Positions 7,651 to 15,230 of a stretch of DNA of 22,027 nucleotides are shown here, in pieces (the stretch's first letter is position 1; every line of letters begins with the position of its first letter). The DNA comes from JANNGC01 sp043757045 (GTDB taxonomy: Bacteria > Verrucomicrobiota > Verrucomicrobiia > Limisphaerales > SIBH01). The DNA lies in the NCBI GenBank assembly GCA_043757045.1, contig JAYVQC010000166.1, positions 1-22,027 of the forward strand. The letters run 5' to 3'. The notes under the pieces were generated by a model. The model was not told the origin of the DNA. It searched no databases and saw only the letters and a program-made list of their open reading frames with translations. The position numbers and the translations under genes were made by a program.

Positions 7651-8616
7651 GTGAACCTCCTCGAAGTCAAAAACCTCAAAGTCCATTTCCCCGTGAAGCA
7701 CGGGCTGTTCAGCCGCGTGCGTGCGTACGTCAAGGCCGTGGATGACGTGAGCCTGTCCATCGCTCCGGGCGAGACGCTCGGACTCGTCGGCGAAAGCGGC
7801 TGCGGCAAGACCACGCTCGGGCGCGCCATCATCCGCCTCCTCGAACCGACCTCAGGCAGCGTGATGCTCGACGGCGAGGACATCACGAAACTCAGCGGCG
7901 AAGCCCTGCGCACGCGCCGCCGCAAGTTCCAGATGATTTTCCAGGACCCCTACGGCTCGCTCAACCCGCGCATGACCGTCAGCCAGATCATCGGCGAGGC
8001 AATTGACATCCATGATCTCGCGGACACTCTGGCTGCGCAACGCGCGCGCATCACGGACTTGCTCCGCGACGTCGGTCTCGATCCGTCGCACGCGGAGCGT
8101 TACCCGCATGAATTCAGCGGTGGCCAGCGCCAGCGTATTGGCATCGCTCGCGCGCTCGCCGTCGAGCCGAAGTTGATCGTGTGCGACGAACCGGTGAGCG
8201 CGCTCGACGTTTCCGTGCAGGCGCAAATCGTGAACCTGCTCATGGACCTCCAGCAGCAGCGCGGGCTGACCTATCTTTTCATCGCGCACGATCTCGCGGT
8301 CGTGGAACACATCAGCCATCGCGTCATGGTCATGTATCTGGGGCGCGCGGTGGAAATCGCCGAGGCCAAGAAACTGGTGCGCGAACCGAAGCACCCTTAC
8401 ACGCAGGCGCTGCTCTCTGCTGTGCCCGTCGTTGATCCCGATTCAAAGCGGAAGCGCATCATGCTGCCCGGTGACGTGCCGTCGCCCATCGCGCCCCCGC
8501 CCGGCTGCACCTTTCATCCGCGTTGTCCGGTGAAAGAGGCGCGCTGCGAACAGGACATTCCCCAGCTAAGGGAGATTGAGCCTGGCCACTGGGTGTCCTG
8601 TCATCTCGCGAAGTAG
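7651..8616 (+). CDS. dppF: Peptide-type ABC transporter ATP-binding protein (DppF/OppF family)
   Basis: This is the second ATPase subunit, expected to form a heterodimer with DppD. The 321-residue protein has Walker A GESGCGKT (47-54), a Q-loop in MIFQDPYGSLNPR, signature FSGGQRQRIGIARALA, Walker B LIVCDEPVSALD and switch His in FIAHDLAVVEH. A C-terminal GCTFHPRCPVKEARCEQDIP extension is present, with a final cysteine in WVSCHL. The start is GTG 7651, three bases after the toxin gene, matching the family start MNLLEVKNLKVHFPVK. It is the last gene of the transporter cluster. No substrate-binding protein gene follows; rnhB is next, 42 bases on. Confidence 0.95.
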   Translation: MNLLEVKNLKVHFPVKHGLFSRVRAYVKAVDDVSLSIAPGETLGLVGESGCGKTTLGRAIIRLLEPTSGSVMLDGEDITKLSGEALRTRRRKFQMIFQDPYGSLNPRMTVSQIIGEAIDIHDLADTLAAQRARITDLLRDVGLDPSHAERYPHEFSGGQRQRIGIARALAVEPKLIVCDEPVSALDVSVQAQIVNLLMDLQQQRGLTYLFIAHDLAVVEHISHRVMVMYLGRAVEIAEAKKLVREPKHPYTQALLSAVPVVDPDSKRKRIMLPGDVPSPIAPPPGCTFHPRCPVKEARCEQDIPQLREIEPGHWVSCHLAK

Positions 8617-8658
8617 TTCGCATCTGGAGGTGATTTTCCCCCTTACCTGCTTTCCCCG

Positions 8659-9378
8659 TTGCCGTCTTTTCAGGGGTCGCTAATTTCGCCGCGCGTGTTG
8701 AAACCAGCCGGACAGTCGCGATTTCGTTACGAGCGGGCGCTGCTTGCGCGTGGCGGTGCGCTCATCGCGGGCGTGGACGAGGCGGGGCGCGGGCCGCTGG
8801 CGGGACCGGTGGTGGCGGCGGTGGTGATTTTTCCGGCGGAGTGGATTGAGCGCGGGCTGCCGCGCGCGCTGCGAGGGCTGAACGATTCCAAGCAACTCAC
8901 GGCGGCGGAGCGGGAGAATTTCTTTTCCGTCCTTACGTCGCGGCCCGAGGTGCGTCACGCCATCGCGTGGAGCGACCACGCGGTCATTGATGAGTTCAAC
9001 ATTCTTCAGGCGACTTTTCGCGCGATGAACGAGGCGCTCGCGCAGTTAAACCCTGCTCCGTGGCATGTGTTGATTGATGGGCATCTACGGTGCAGCGCCC
9101 ACGGCGAGCAGACGCCCATCGTCGAGGGCGACGCGAAAAGTTATTCCATCGCCGCCGCCAGCGTGCTGGCCAAGGTCACGCGCGACCGCATGATGCTGGA
9201 GTATGACCGGCAGTGGCCCGAGTACGGTTTCGCCGGGCACAAGGGCTACGGGACGAAAGTGCATCTCGCCGCGCTAGCCCGGCACGGCCCTTGTCCGGTG
9301 CATCGGATGACGTTTGCGCCGATTAGGAAAGAGGCGGCGGTCACGGAACTATTACTGCCACTCGCGGACGTTTTGTAG
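8659..9378 (+). CDS. rnhB: Ribonuclease HII
   Basis: RNase HII cuts the RNA strand of RNA-DNA hybrids and removes single ribonucleotides misincorporated in DNA. The core motif is GVDEAGRGPLAGPVV with catalytic D40 and E41, followed by DSK (NDSKQLT), a third acidic residue in VLIDGH (D140) and a fourth in TRDRMMLEYD (D176), completing the DEDD set. GDAKSYSIAAASVLAKVTRD and GYGTKVHL are family motifs. The length, about 239 residues, is normal. The start is uncertain: TTG 8659 gives this length, while GTG 8695 (before LKPAGQSRFRYERALL) also fits. It is convergent with rsfS, with only 25 bases between stops and no obvious terminator. Confidence 0.94.
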   Translation: MPSFQGSLISPRVLKPAGQSRFRYERALLARGGALIAGVDEAGRGPLAGPVVAAVVIFPAEWIERGLPRALRGLNDSKQLTAAERENFFSVLTSRPEVRHAIAWSDHAVIDEFNILQATFRAMNEALAQLNPAPWHVLIDGHLRCSAHGEQTPIVEGDAKSYSIAAASVLAKVTRDRMMLEYDRQWPEYGFAGHKGYGTKVHLAALARHGPCPVHRMTFAPIRKEAAVTELLLPLADVL

Positions 9379-9403
9379 CGGGCCGCGAGTTCCCACCGCC
9401 GGG

Positions 9404-9814
9404 TTACTTCGCCTTCTTCTTCGCGCTCGGCTTGCGCGGTTTGGCGGGAGCTTTGGTCGTGGGCTTGGCTTCAGGTATTTTGAGCTGCGGTGCATCACTC
9501 CACAGCGCTTCGAGGTCGTACTTCTCGCGCAGGTCAGCTTTCATCACGTGCACGATCACATCGAAGTAATCCATGACGATCCACGCCGTTTGCAGCGCGC
9601 CGTCAATGGCGCGCGGGCGAAGGTCGTGCTCGTCGCGCAAACCGTTGATGATGGCGTCGGAGATGGCGCGCAGGTGCGGCTCGCTGGTGCCGGAGCAGAT
9701 GACAAAGTAATCGGCGACGGAAGAGAGTTTGCGTACGTCGAGCGCGATGACGTCTTCGGCTTTCTTGTCATCCGCGTATTTCTGGCAGAGCAGCGCGAGC
9801 TTTTTTGAATCCAT
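9404..9814 (-). CDS. rsfS: Ribosomal silencing factor RsfS
   Basis: RsfS binds ribosomal protein uL14 on the large subunit and blocks subunit joining when nutrients are short. The 136-residue protein has the family core: ALLCQKYADDKKAEDVIALD, VADYFVICSGTSEPHLRAI, and WIVMDYFDVIVHVM near residue 80. It ends in a basic, Ala/Pro/Lys-rich tail (KAPAKPRKPSAKKKAK) beyond the conserved domain. The frame is open upstream to 9931, but the family start is MDSKKLALLCQKYADD, so ATG 9814 is chosen. It is the last gene of a minus-strand run after pyrG and the nucleotidyltransferase pair; the usual neighbour nadD is not next to it. Confidence 0.92.
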   Translation of the reverse strand: MDSKKLALLCQKYADDKKAEDVIALDVRKLSSVADYFVICSGTSEPHLRAISDAIINGLRDEHDLRPRAIDGALQTAWIVMDYFDVIVHVMKADLREKYDLEALWSDAPQLKIPEAKPTTKAPAKPRKPSAKKKAK

Positions 9815-9869
9815 TGGCGGGAAGGCTGGCAGAGGGCGGAACGGGAGTCGAGTAGCGATGCGGTGGAAC

Positions 9870-10115
9870 TCAGAGGATGAATTCGGGAAAAACGCCGTCC
9901 TCGTCGCGCTTCCGGCGGGGCGGACGCGCACCCTGCCGCATCAATTCCTCGCCACGCCAATACATGGCGACCGGATTAAGATGCGGCGGCACGGAATGGA
10001 AATCAGGGTCAATGGGAAAGTCGAGTTCCGGCGGAAGCGGCGTGAAAATAAACGAAGCGCCCTCAGTGTGTCCGGCAGGCGTTGACGATTTTTTGATAAA
10101 GGGCTTCAGTTCCAT
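9870..10115 (-). CDS. Hypothetical small protein overlapping the nucleotidyltransferase gene
   Basis: An 81-residue proline-rich frame with no recognised domain. It overlaps the last 53 bases of the nucleotidyltransferase gene in a different frame, consistent with translational coupling. The segment DFPIDPDFHSVPPHLNPVAMYWRGEELMRQG has ordered hydrophobic and charged spacing, and the C-terminus is basic then acidic (RPPRRKRDEDGVFPEF). No signal peptide or membrane segment is visible. It fills a gap that would otherwise be about 250 bases on the coding strand. The position after a nucleotidyltransferase suggests a two-gene unit, perhaps toxin-antitoxin-like, but this is only inference from gene order. 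Confidence 0.5.
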   Translation of the reverse strand: MELKPFIKKSSTPAGHTEGASFIFTPLPPELDFPIDPDFHSVPPHLNPVAMYWRGEELMRQGARPPRRKRDEDGVFPEFIL

Positions 10116-10599
10116 AGCGTTGGAATATCTCTTTCACCTCGCTCGACGCAACATCGAGTTTGTTGACCAGGATCAATCCTTCCACGTCTTGAAAGTCCTT
10201 CAAAAAACGCGCGGTGTGCCCGTTCTTGAGCGCGTGGACTTTCAAGGCCATCAAGTGCAGCAACTTGGGCACTCGGCAGATGGCATCGCCAATTTCGACG
10301 CTCACCGCCGCAGCGGACATCTTTTCCCAAGTCGTGTCGTTCACAAACATCAAGTCCACCGGCCAGACGAATTCTTTTGGCGCTTCGAGTTGGAGGAAGC
10401 CGGGGTTCTCGAAGAAGATGCGATAGTTGAGGCTGGAAAAAAGAGCGATCCAACTTTCGCGATCCGTCCGGCGAATCAACAGGTCGAGATCTGACGTGTC
10501 GCGCGAGTAGCCGTACTGGTTGATCGCGTGGGCACCGATGATGAGGAAGCCAAGCCCTCTCGTCCTGGTTTCACGTTCAAGAGTTTGGAAAAGCGTCAT
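10063..10599 (-). CDS. Nucleotidyltransferase-fold protein
   Basis: A 178-residue protein with the minimal features of a DNA polymerase beta-like nucleotidyltransferase. FLIIGAHAINQYGYSRDTSD leads into a SDLDLL motif with metal-binding D37 and D39, and a third acidic position is likely D82 in WPVDLMFV. A helical C-terminal part, KLLHLMALKVHALKNGHTAR then FLKDFQDVEGLI, matches the K/R...KD..D pattern of such proteins. The usual Gly-Ser is Gly-Ala here. Proteins of this type include AbiEii/MNT-like enzymes and many uncharacterised ones; the substrate is unknown. The gene starts 18 bases after the pyrG stop on the same strand and overlaps the small frame downstream. Confidence 0.8.
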   Translation of the reverse strand: MTLFQTLERETRTRGLGFLIIGAHAINQYGYSRDTSDLDLLIRRTDRESWIALFSSLNYRIFFENPGFLQLEAPKEFVWPVDLMFVNDTTWEKMSAAAVSVEIGDAICRVPKLLHLMALKVHALKNGHTARFLKDFQDVEGLILVNKLDVASSEVKEIFQRYGTEALYQKIVNACRTH

Positions 10600-10617
10600 G
10601 GCGAAACGCCCGCAGTC

Positions 10618-12231
10618 TCACAACGGCCGATGATGTATGAATGCGTGCGCCGCCGCGATGAAGCCCTTGAACAGCGGGTGCGGCTGGTGCGGCTTGCTCT
10701 GAAACTCCGGGTGAAACTGCGACGCGATGTAGAACGGGTGCGCGGGAATTTCGATCATCTCGACGAGCTTCCCGTCCGGCGTGGTACCGCTGAGGATGAA
10801 GCCGGCCCGCTCGAACTGTTCGCGATACTTGTTGTTGAACTCGAAGCGGTGGCGGTGGCGCTCGTGGATGACGAACGCGCCGTAGAGTTTCGCCGCGAGC
10901 GAGTCCGGCTTGAGCTGCGAGGGCGTGAGGCCGAGGCGCATGGTGCCGCCTTTTTTGGTCACGTTTTTTTGTTCCTCCTGCAAGGCGATGACCGGGTGCG
11001 GTGACTTGGGATCGAACTCCGTCGAGTGCGCCTTCTCCAGACCGAGCACGTTGCGCGCGAATTCGATGGTCGCGATCTGCATTCCGAGGCAGAGGCCGAG
11101 GTAAGGCACCTTGTGTTCGCGCGCGTATTTCGCGGCGAGAATTTTTCCCTCAATGCCGCGCTCGCCGAAACCGCCGGGGACGAGAATACCGCCGAGTCCC
11201 TTGAGCACGTTGTCCGGCCCCTGGCGCTCGATGTCCTCGGCGTCGAGCTTCACGAGTTCCACGCCGCAGTCGTTGGCGATGCCCCCGTGCATCACGGCCT
11301 CGTAAACGGATTTGTAGGCGTCTTGCAGCTCGATGTATTTGCCGACCACGCCGATGCGGACGCGGTGCGCGGGCGCGATGAGTTTGCGGATGATTTCCTG
11401 CCAGTGCGTCATGTTCGCGACCGGCGTGTCGAGGTGCAGCAGGCGGCAGGCGAGGTCGTCCATGCGCTCGCGCTGGAGCATGAGCGGCAGTTCGTAAATG
11501 GAATGGTCCACGTCCTTGACCTCGATCACGGCCTCGTAAGGCACGTTGCAGAACATGGAAATCTTCTGGCGAATTTCTTTGTCCAGCGAGTGCTCGGTGC
11601 GGCAGGCGAGAATCTGCGGCGTGATGCCGATCTCGCGAAGCTTCGCCACGGATTGCTGGGTGGGCTTGGTCTTCAATTCCCCTGCGGCTTTGATGAACGG
11701 AATGTAGGTGACGTGAATAAAAATCGCGTTCTGCGGCCCGACATCGAGCGCGAACTCGCGGATGGCTTCGAGGAAGGGAAGCCCTTCGATGTCGCCGGTG
11801 GTGCCGCCGATCTCGGTGATCATCACGTCGGCCTTGGAGCGTTCGGCGAGTTGATAGATGCGCGATTGGATTTCATCGGTGACGTGCGGAATGACCTGCA
11901 CGGTCTTGCCGAGATATTTTCCCTCACGCTCGTTGTTCAGCACCGTCTGATAAACCTGCCCGCTGGTCAGGTTGTTCAACCGCGTGAGGCTGACGTTGGT
12001 GAAGCGTTCGTAGTGGCCGAGGTCGAGGTCGGTCTCCGCGCCGTCGTTAAGAACGTACACTTCGCCGTGCTGGTAGGGCGACATGGTGCCGGGGTCCACG
12101 TTCAGGTAGGGGTCGAACTTTTGCAGCGTTACTTTAAGGCCGCGATTTTCGAGCAAGGTGCCGAGCGCGGCGGCCGTCAGGCCCTTGCCGAGCGAACTCA
12201 CCACGCCGCCGGTTACGAAGATGTACTTCAT
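10618..12231 (-). CDS. pyrG: CTP synthase
   Basis: CTP synthase aminates UTP to CTP using glutamine and ATP in the cytoplasm. The 537-residue length is standard. The N-terminal synthetase domain begins MKYIFVTGGVVSSLGKG (P-loop) with KFDPYLNVDPGTM and EIGGTTGDIE. The C-terminal class I glutamine amidotransferase domain has the nucleophile C381 in YLGLCLGMQ, preceded by the oxyanion-loop PGGFGERG, and His/Glu at H507/E509 in QFHPEF. The gene lies between kdsB and the nucleotidyltransferase gene on one strand. KdsB uses CTP, so the pair makes metabolic sense. Upstream is a heptamer repeat rather than a recognisable promoter, suggesting transcription from kdsB. Confidence 0.98.
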   Translation of the reverse strand: MKYIFVTGGVVSSLGKGLTAAALGTLLENRGLKVTLQKFDPYLNVDPGTMSPYQHGEVYVLNDGAETDLDLGHYERFTNVSLTRLNNLTSGQVYQTVLNNEREGKYLGKTVQVIPHVTDEIQSRIYQLAERSKADVMITEIGGTTGDIEGLPFLEAIREFALDVGPQNAIFIHVTYIPFIKAAGELKTKPTQQSVAKLREIGITPQILACRTEHSLDKEIRQKISMFCNVPYEAVIEVKDVDHSIYELPLMLQRERMDDLACRLLHLDTPVANMTHWQEIIRKLIAPAHRVRIGVVGKYIELQDAYKSVYEAVMHGGIANDCGVELVKLDAEDIERQGPDNVLKGLGGILVPGGFGERGIEGKILAAKYAREHKVPYLGLCLGMQIATIEFARNVLGLEKAHSTEFDPKSPHPVIALQEEQKNVTKKGGTMRLGLTPSQLKPDSLAAKLYGAFVIHERHRHRFEFNNKYREQFERAGFILSGTTPDGKLVEMIEIPAHPFYIASQFHPEFQSKPHQPHPLFKGFIAAAHAFIHHRPL

Positions 12232-12250
12232 TTCAGTTCTGAAAAAAGTG

Positions 12251-12319
12251 AATCAGTAATCAGTAATCAGTAATCAGCAGGTCAGTCGTCGTGAATCAGC
12301 ACTGACTCACTGATTACTG
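12251..12319. repeat. Heptamer repeat with inverted partner between kdsB and pyrG
   Basis: Three tandem copies of AATCAGT (12251-12271) and a degenerate fourth are followed by a complementary segment. CAGTAATCAGT at 12261-12271 pairs exactly with ACTGATTACTG at 12309-12319. The right arm reaches into the kdsB reading frame and encodes its last residues. The tandem 7-bp structure resembles the arrays at 6077-6167 and 16248-16268, though the unit differs. As RNA it would form a stem between the kdsB and pyrG cistrons. Confidence 0.82.
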
Positions 12320-13074
12320 CCCCACTTGCCGCCGCGCAACAGCGCCTCCACCCGCGCCACATCCCCCGGCACGTCCACGCCCACGCTGTCGTAATTCACC
12401 GTCACGACCGCGATCTCGATGCCGTTTTCGAGCGCGCGTAACTGCTCCAGCTTCTCCGCGTTCTCCAGTGGTGACACCGGGAACTGCACCAACCGCAGCA
12501 GCGTCTCGCGCCGGTATCCGTAGATGCCGAGGTGCTTCAAAAAAGGAAACGCCGCCAACTGTTCGCAGCTCGAACGACTGGCGGCCTCTCGGACATACGG
12601 AATCGTGCGCCGGGAAAAATATACGGCGCGGCCCAAAGTGCTGACAACGACTTTCACGACGTTCGCCGATTCGTAATCCTCCACGCTGCGGACGGGTGTG
12701 GCGGCAGTGGACATTTCACTGTTCTGCAACGCGCCGGCCACCGCATCAATCACCGCCGGATCAATCAATGGTTCGTCGCCCTGGATGTTCACCACCGCAT
12801 CGCAGTCCAGCCGGGCCGCCACTTCCGCGATGCGATCCGATCCGCTCGGATGATCTTCGCGCGTCATTTCCACCCGGCAAAACTGCCGCGCGACCTCGGC
12901 GATGCGCGCATCATCGGTCGCCACGATCACATCGCTCAACGACTTGGCCTTCCGGCACTGCTCGACCACGCGCTGGATGAGCGGCTTCCCCGCGATGGGA
13001 TGCAGCGGCTTGCCCGGAAACCGCGTCGAGGCGAAGCGCGCCGGGATGATGCCGATGATGCGTGGTGAACTCAT
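12307..13074 (-). CDS. kdsB: 3-deoxy-manno-octulosonate cytidylyltransferase
   Basis: KdsB activates KDO with CTP to CMP-KDO for attachment to lipid A in lipopolysaccharide synthesis. The 255-residue protein carries the family motifs IGIIPARFASTRFPGKPL (7-24), VIVATDD, DHPSGSDRIAEVA, VVNIQGDEPLID and YFSRRTIPY. The length is normal. Its presence indicates a Gram-negative outer membrane with KDO-containing LPS. The final residues (SNQ) and stop codon are encoded by the right arm of the heptamer repeat at 12251-12319, so the C-terminus has probably been altered by repeat insertion without harming the catalytic core. It is the first gene of a minus-strand run leading into pyrG. Confidence 0.96.
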   Translation of the reverse strand: MSSPRIIGIIPARFASTRFPGKPLHPIAGKPLIQRVVEQCRKAKSLSDVIVATDDARIAEVARQFCRVEMTREDHPSGSDRIAEVAARLDCDAVVNIQGDEPLIDPAVIDAVAGALQNSEMSTAATPVRSVEDYESANVVKVVVSTLGRAVYFSRRTIPYVREAASRSSCEQLAAFPFLKHLGIYGYRRETLLRLVQFPVSPLENAEKLEQLRALENGIEIAVVTVNYDSVGVDVPGDVARVEALLRGGKWGSNQ

Positions 13075-13142
13075 GGTCGTTGGCGGGCTGATTTAGCGGA
13101 GCGGTTGATGACAAGCAAGGCGGGGAGCGGCAAAAGTGTTCT

Positions 13143-13208
13143 CCACGGATTTCACGGAGGACGCGGATTTGGGAATTCTTCATCCACGTTCTTCCATGAA
13201 ATTCGTGG
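13143..13208. repeat. Imperfect inverted repeat in the kdsB/fecR-like divergent gap
   Basis: Arms at 13143-13158 (CCACGGATTTCACGGA) and 13193-13208 (TCCATGAAATTCGTGG) are complementary at 14 of 16 positions, with a 34-nt interval. The gap 13075-13311 lies between kdsB (minus) and the FecR-domain gene (plus), so promoters for both directions must be here or nearby. I could not identify a convincing -35/-10 pair for either. No other gene is evident in the gap. Confidence 0.7.
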
Positions 13209-13301
13209 TCAAAAATCCGGTTCCGCCAGACAATGAAGTGTGGCGTCCGTTGTTCCGCGTTGCATTGTGCCGTGCGCTGTGACATTCGTTGGCCGTCAAA
13301 C

Positions 13302-13306
13302 AGGAA
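13302..13306 (+). promoter_or_regulatory. Ribosome binding site of the FecR-domain gene
   Basis: AGGAA lies five bases before ATG 13312. It decides in favour of that start, which also begins a proper signal peptide, over the in-frame upstream codon at 13240. Confidence 0.7.
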
Positions 13307-13311
13307 CCGTT

Positions 13312-14166
13312 ATGAAACTAAAATTTCTAATTTCCACTTCGCTCGTCGCCGTCTCGCTGGGCGCGGCGGAGTTGCGCGAGAGCACGCTCGTGCAAGTCGT
13401 CAACGAAGTGAAGGTGACCGCCCCGCAAACCGCCGAGAAAGAGGCGAAAGCCAACGACACCGTGCGCGCCCCGGACAAAATTCGCACCGGCGCCAAGTCA
13501 CGCGCCGAACTCAAGGCCGCCGACAACACCCTGACCCGCATCGGCGCGAACACGATTTTCTCCTTCGAGCCGAGCGGCCGCGTGCTGAACCTAGAAAAGG
13601 GCAGCGTGCTCTTTCATTCCCCCGCTGGCCGTGGCGGCGGCACCATCAAGTCCGCCGGGGCGAGCGCGGCGGTGCTTGGCACCACGCTCATCGTCGCCTC
13701 GACGCCGGACGGCGGCTTCAAGTGCATTCTGCTCGAAGGGAAGGGGACCATCACCCTGCCCAACGGCCAGAGCGTGAAACTCACGGCGGGTGACATGGTG
13801 TATGTCCCGGCGGGTTCGCAAACCTTTGGCCCGATTGTGAAAGTGGACCTCGCCAAACTTGTCGAAGGCTCGCAGCTCGTGAACGGATTCTCGACGCCGC
13901 TGCCTTCCCTCGGTGCCGTGAACAACGAAATCTCCAAGCAGCGCATCGCCATTATCTCCGGCAATTATGAAGAGACCGGCGTGATGATTGGCCGCGTCGG
14001 TTCGGCGAATGATCCGTTGGCCATCAATCCGCTCCTCCCGCAGAACGGTCTCATCGCGCCCGTCGTCTTCAATCCGCAGGCGGACGAGGTCTTCCTGCCC
14101 GGCGGAAAAATCATTCTCGGCTACGGTGCCTATCGTGCCCAACAGCAGTTCAAGAACCCACAATGA
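13312..14166 (+). CDS. Secreted FecR-domain protein
   Basis: The 284-residue product has a signal peptide (MKLKFLISTSLVAVSLGAAE). A FecR-type beta-rich domain covers about residues 45-170: VRAPDKIRTGAKSRAELKAA, TRIGANTIFSFEP, LEKGSVLFHSP, AAVLGTTLIV, LLEGKGTITLPNGQ, AGDMVYVPAG. Unlike classical FecR it has no cytoplasmic anti-sigma segment or central membrane helix; the domain sits directly behind the signal peptide, so a periplasmic or surface scaffold role is more likely than sigma-factor control. The C-terminal third has no recognised domain. The stop overlaps the start of the beta-barrel gene by four bases (ATGA), suggesting coupled production of a pair. Confidence 0.88.
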   Translation: MKLKFLISTSLVAVSLGAAELRESTLVQVVNEVKVTAPQTAEKEAKANDTVRAPDKIRTGAKSRAELKAADNTLTRIGANTIFSFEPSGRVLNLEKGSVLFHSPAGRGGGTIKSAGASAAVLGTTLIVASTPDGGFKCILLEGKGTITLPNGQSVKLTAGDMVYVPAGSQTFGPIVKVDLAKLVEGSQLVNGFSTPLPSLGAVNNEISKQRIAIISGNYEETGVMIGRVGSANDPLAINPLLPQNGLIAPVVFNPQADEVFLPGGKIILGYGAYRAQQQFKNPQ

Positions 14167-15221
14167 CAAGAGCCATGAAAACATTCTTTATCCTCCTGGC
14201 CACGGGCGCGGCGATGGTTGTTGCCCAGGCTCAGATCAATCCGGGCGTCAACCAGTCCGACACCACGCGCGCCCAGCGCGCCACGGAAAACGCCCTGCCC
14301 ACGTTGCAGCCCGGCGACGCGCTCCCCGCGCTTTACGACGGTGAGAGCGAGGACGTCGGCCCACAGTCCGTGTTGCGTGCGAAGAAGATGCCGTGGTTGC
14401 GAGTCGGCTTGGACGTCCAGTCTTTCTACACCGACAACATGCTCTACACCGAGCATGACAAGGAAGACGCAGGCGTGGCCATCACCACCGTGGAAGGCGC
14501 GCTGATGACGAAGCCGTGCATCACGCGCTTCGCCTCCTATCGCGGCGAGCTGGGCTACCGCCACCAGTTCTACAACTATTTCGGGAACGACAAGGTGCTC
14601 GAGCAAACCAGTTCCACGGGCCGTCCGATGCACTACGACGCCGAGGACTTTGACTTCGACTCCTCCACCTTCTTCGCGAACCTCACCGCGCAGACCAAGC
14701 ACTACCAGTTCGGTCTCGGCCTCGACTACACGCGGCTCTTTGGCTTCAAGGATTTGCGGCCGCACAACTACGACGAGTTTTATTCCGACGTGTCGCCGCG
14801 CTGGTCCGTGCAGCGGAATTTCCGCGTCTGCAACCGCAGCCAGCTTTCGTTCGCCTACCTCGGCAGCTACCACTTCACGGATGAAGACGCGCCGCTGGTG
14901 GATCTGCCGTCCAATTTGAGCGTGAAGGTCCGCGACGACCGCAGCGAGCGCTGGGAGCACACCTTCCTCGCCGCCTACACCGTGGCGCTGCCGTGCTCGA
15001 CGGCGGTGCAACCGTACTATCGCTTCCAGTACAATGACTTTGCGCATACGGAAAATTACCTCATCCATGCCACCGGCGTCTCGGTCGGCTGGTATCCGTG
15101 CGAGAACTTCTCCGTGCGCGGCTTCGTGGGCTACAGTTGGTCCGACGCGAAGAACTCGCTCGTGGCCGAATACGAGAAGCTCGACGCGGGCGGCGGCGTG
15201 ACAGCGACGTGGCGGTTCTAA
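14163..15221 (+). CDS. Outer-membrane beta-barrel protein
   Basis: A 352-residue protein with a signal peptide (MKTFFILLATGAAMVVAQAQ, after a four-residue leader). A variable segment of about 60 residues is followed by alternating amphipathic strands rich in Tyr, Phe and Trp: WLRVGLDVQSFYTDN, YRGELGYRHQFYNYFG, YQFGLGLDYTRLFGF, SQLSFAYLGSYHFTD, VQPYYRFQYNDF and SVRGFVGYSWS. It ends in TATWRF; a terminal Phe is the usual BAM recognition signal. It is predicted in the outer membrane. Substrate or partner is unknown; translational overlap with the FecR-domain gene suggests they work together. ATG 14175 is an alternative start. It is convergent with the next minus-strand gene, nine bases away. Confidence 0.83.
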   Translation: MTRAMKTFFILLATGAAMVVAQAQINPGVNQSDTTRAQRATENALPTLQPGDALPALYDGESEDVGPQSVLRAKKMPWLRVGLDVQSFYTDNMLYTEHDKEDAGVAITTVEGALMTKPCITRFASYRGELGYRHQFYNYFGNDKVLEQTSSTGRPMHYDAEDFDFDSSTFFANLTAQTKHYQFGLGLDYTRLFGFKDLRPHNYDEFYSDVSPRWSVQRNFRVCNRSQLSFAYLGSYHFTDEDAPLVDLPSNLSVKVRDDRSERWEHTFLAAYTVALPCSTAVQPYYRFQYNDFAHTENYLIHATGVSVGWYPCENFSVRGFVGYSWSDAKNSLVAEYEKLDAGGGVTATWRF

Positions 15222-15230
15222 ACGGACCAA

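Noticed and set aside
9379..9403. Terminator between rnhB and rsfS
   Set aside because: Only 25 bases with no clear stem and no T-run on either strand.
11026..12273. A 415-codon open frame on the plus strand opposite pyrG
   Set aside because: It mirrors pyrG, whose product is conserved along its entire length. Its translation is rich in His, Asp, Val and Gly without domain patterns, as expected for the antisense of a GC-rich gene.
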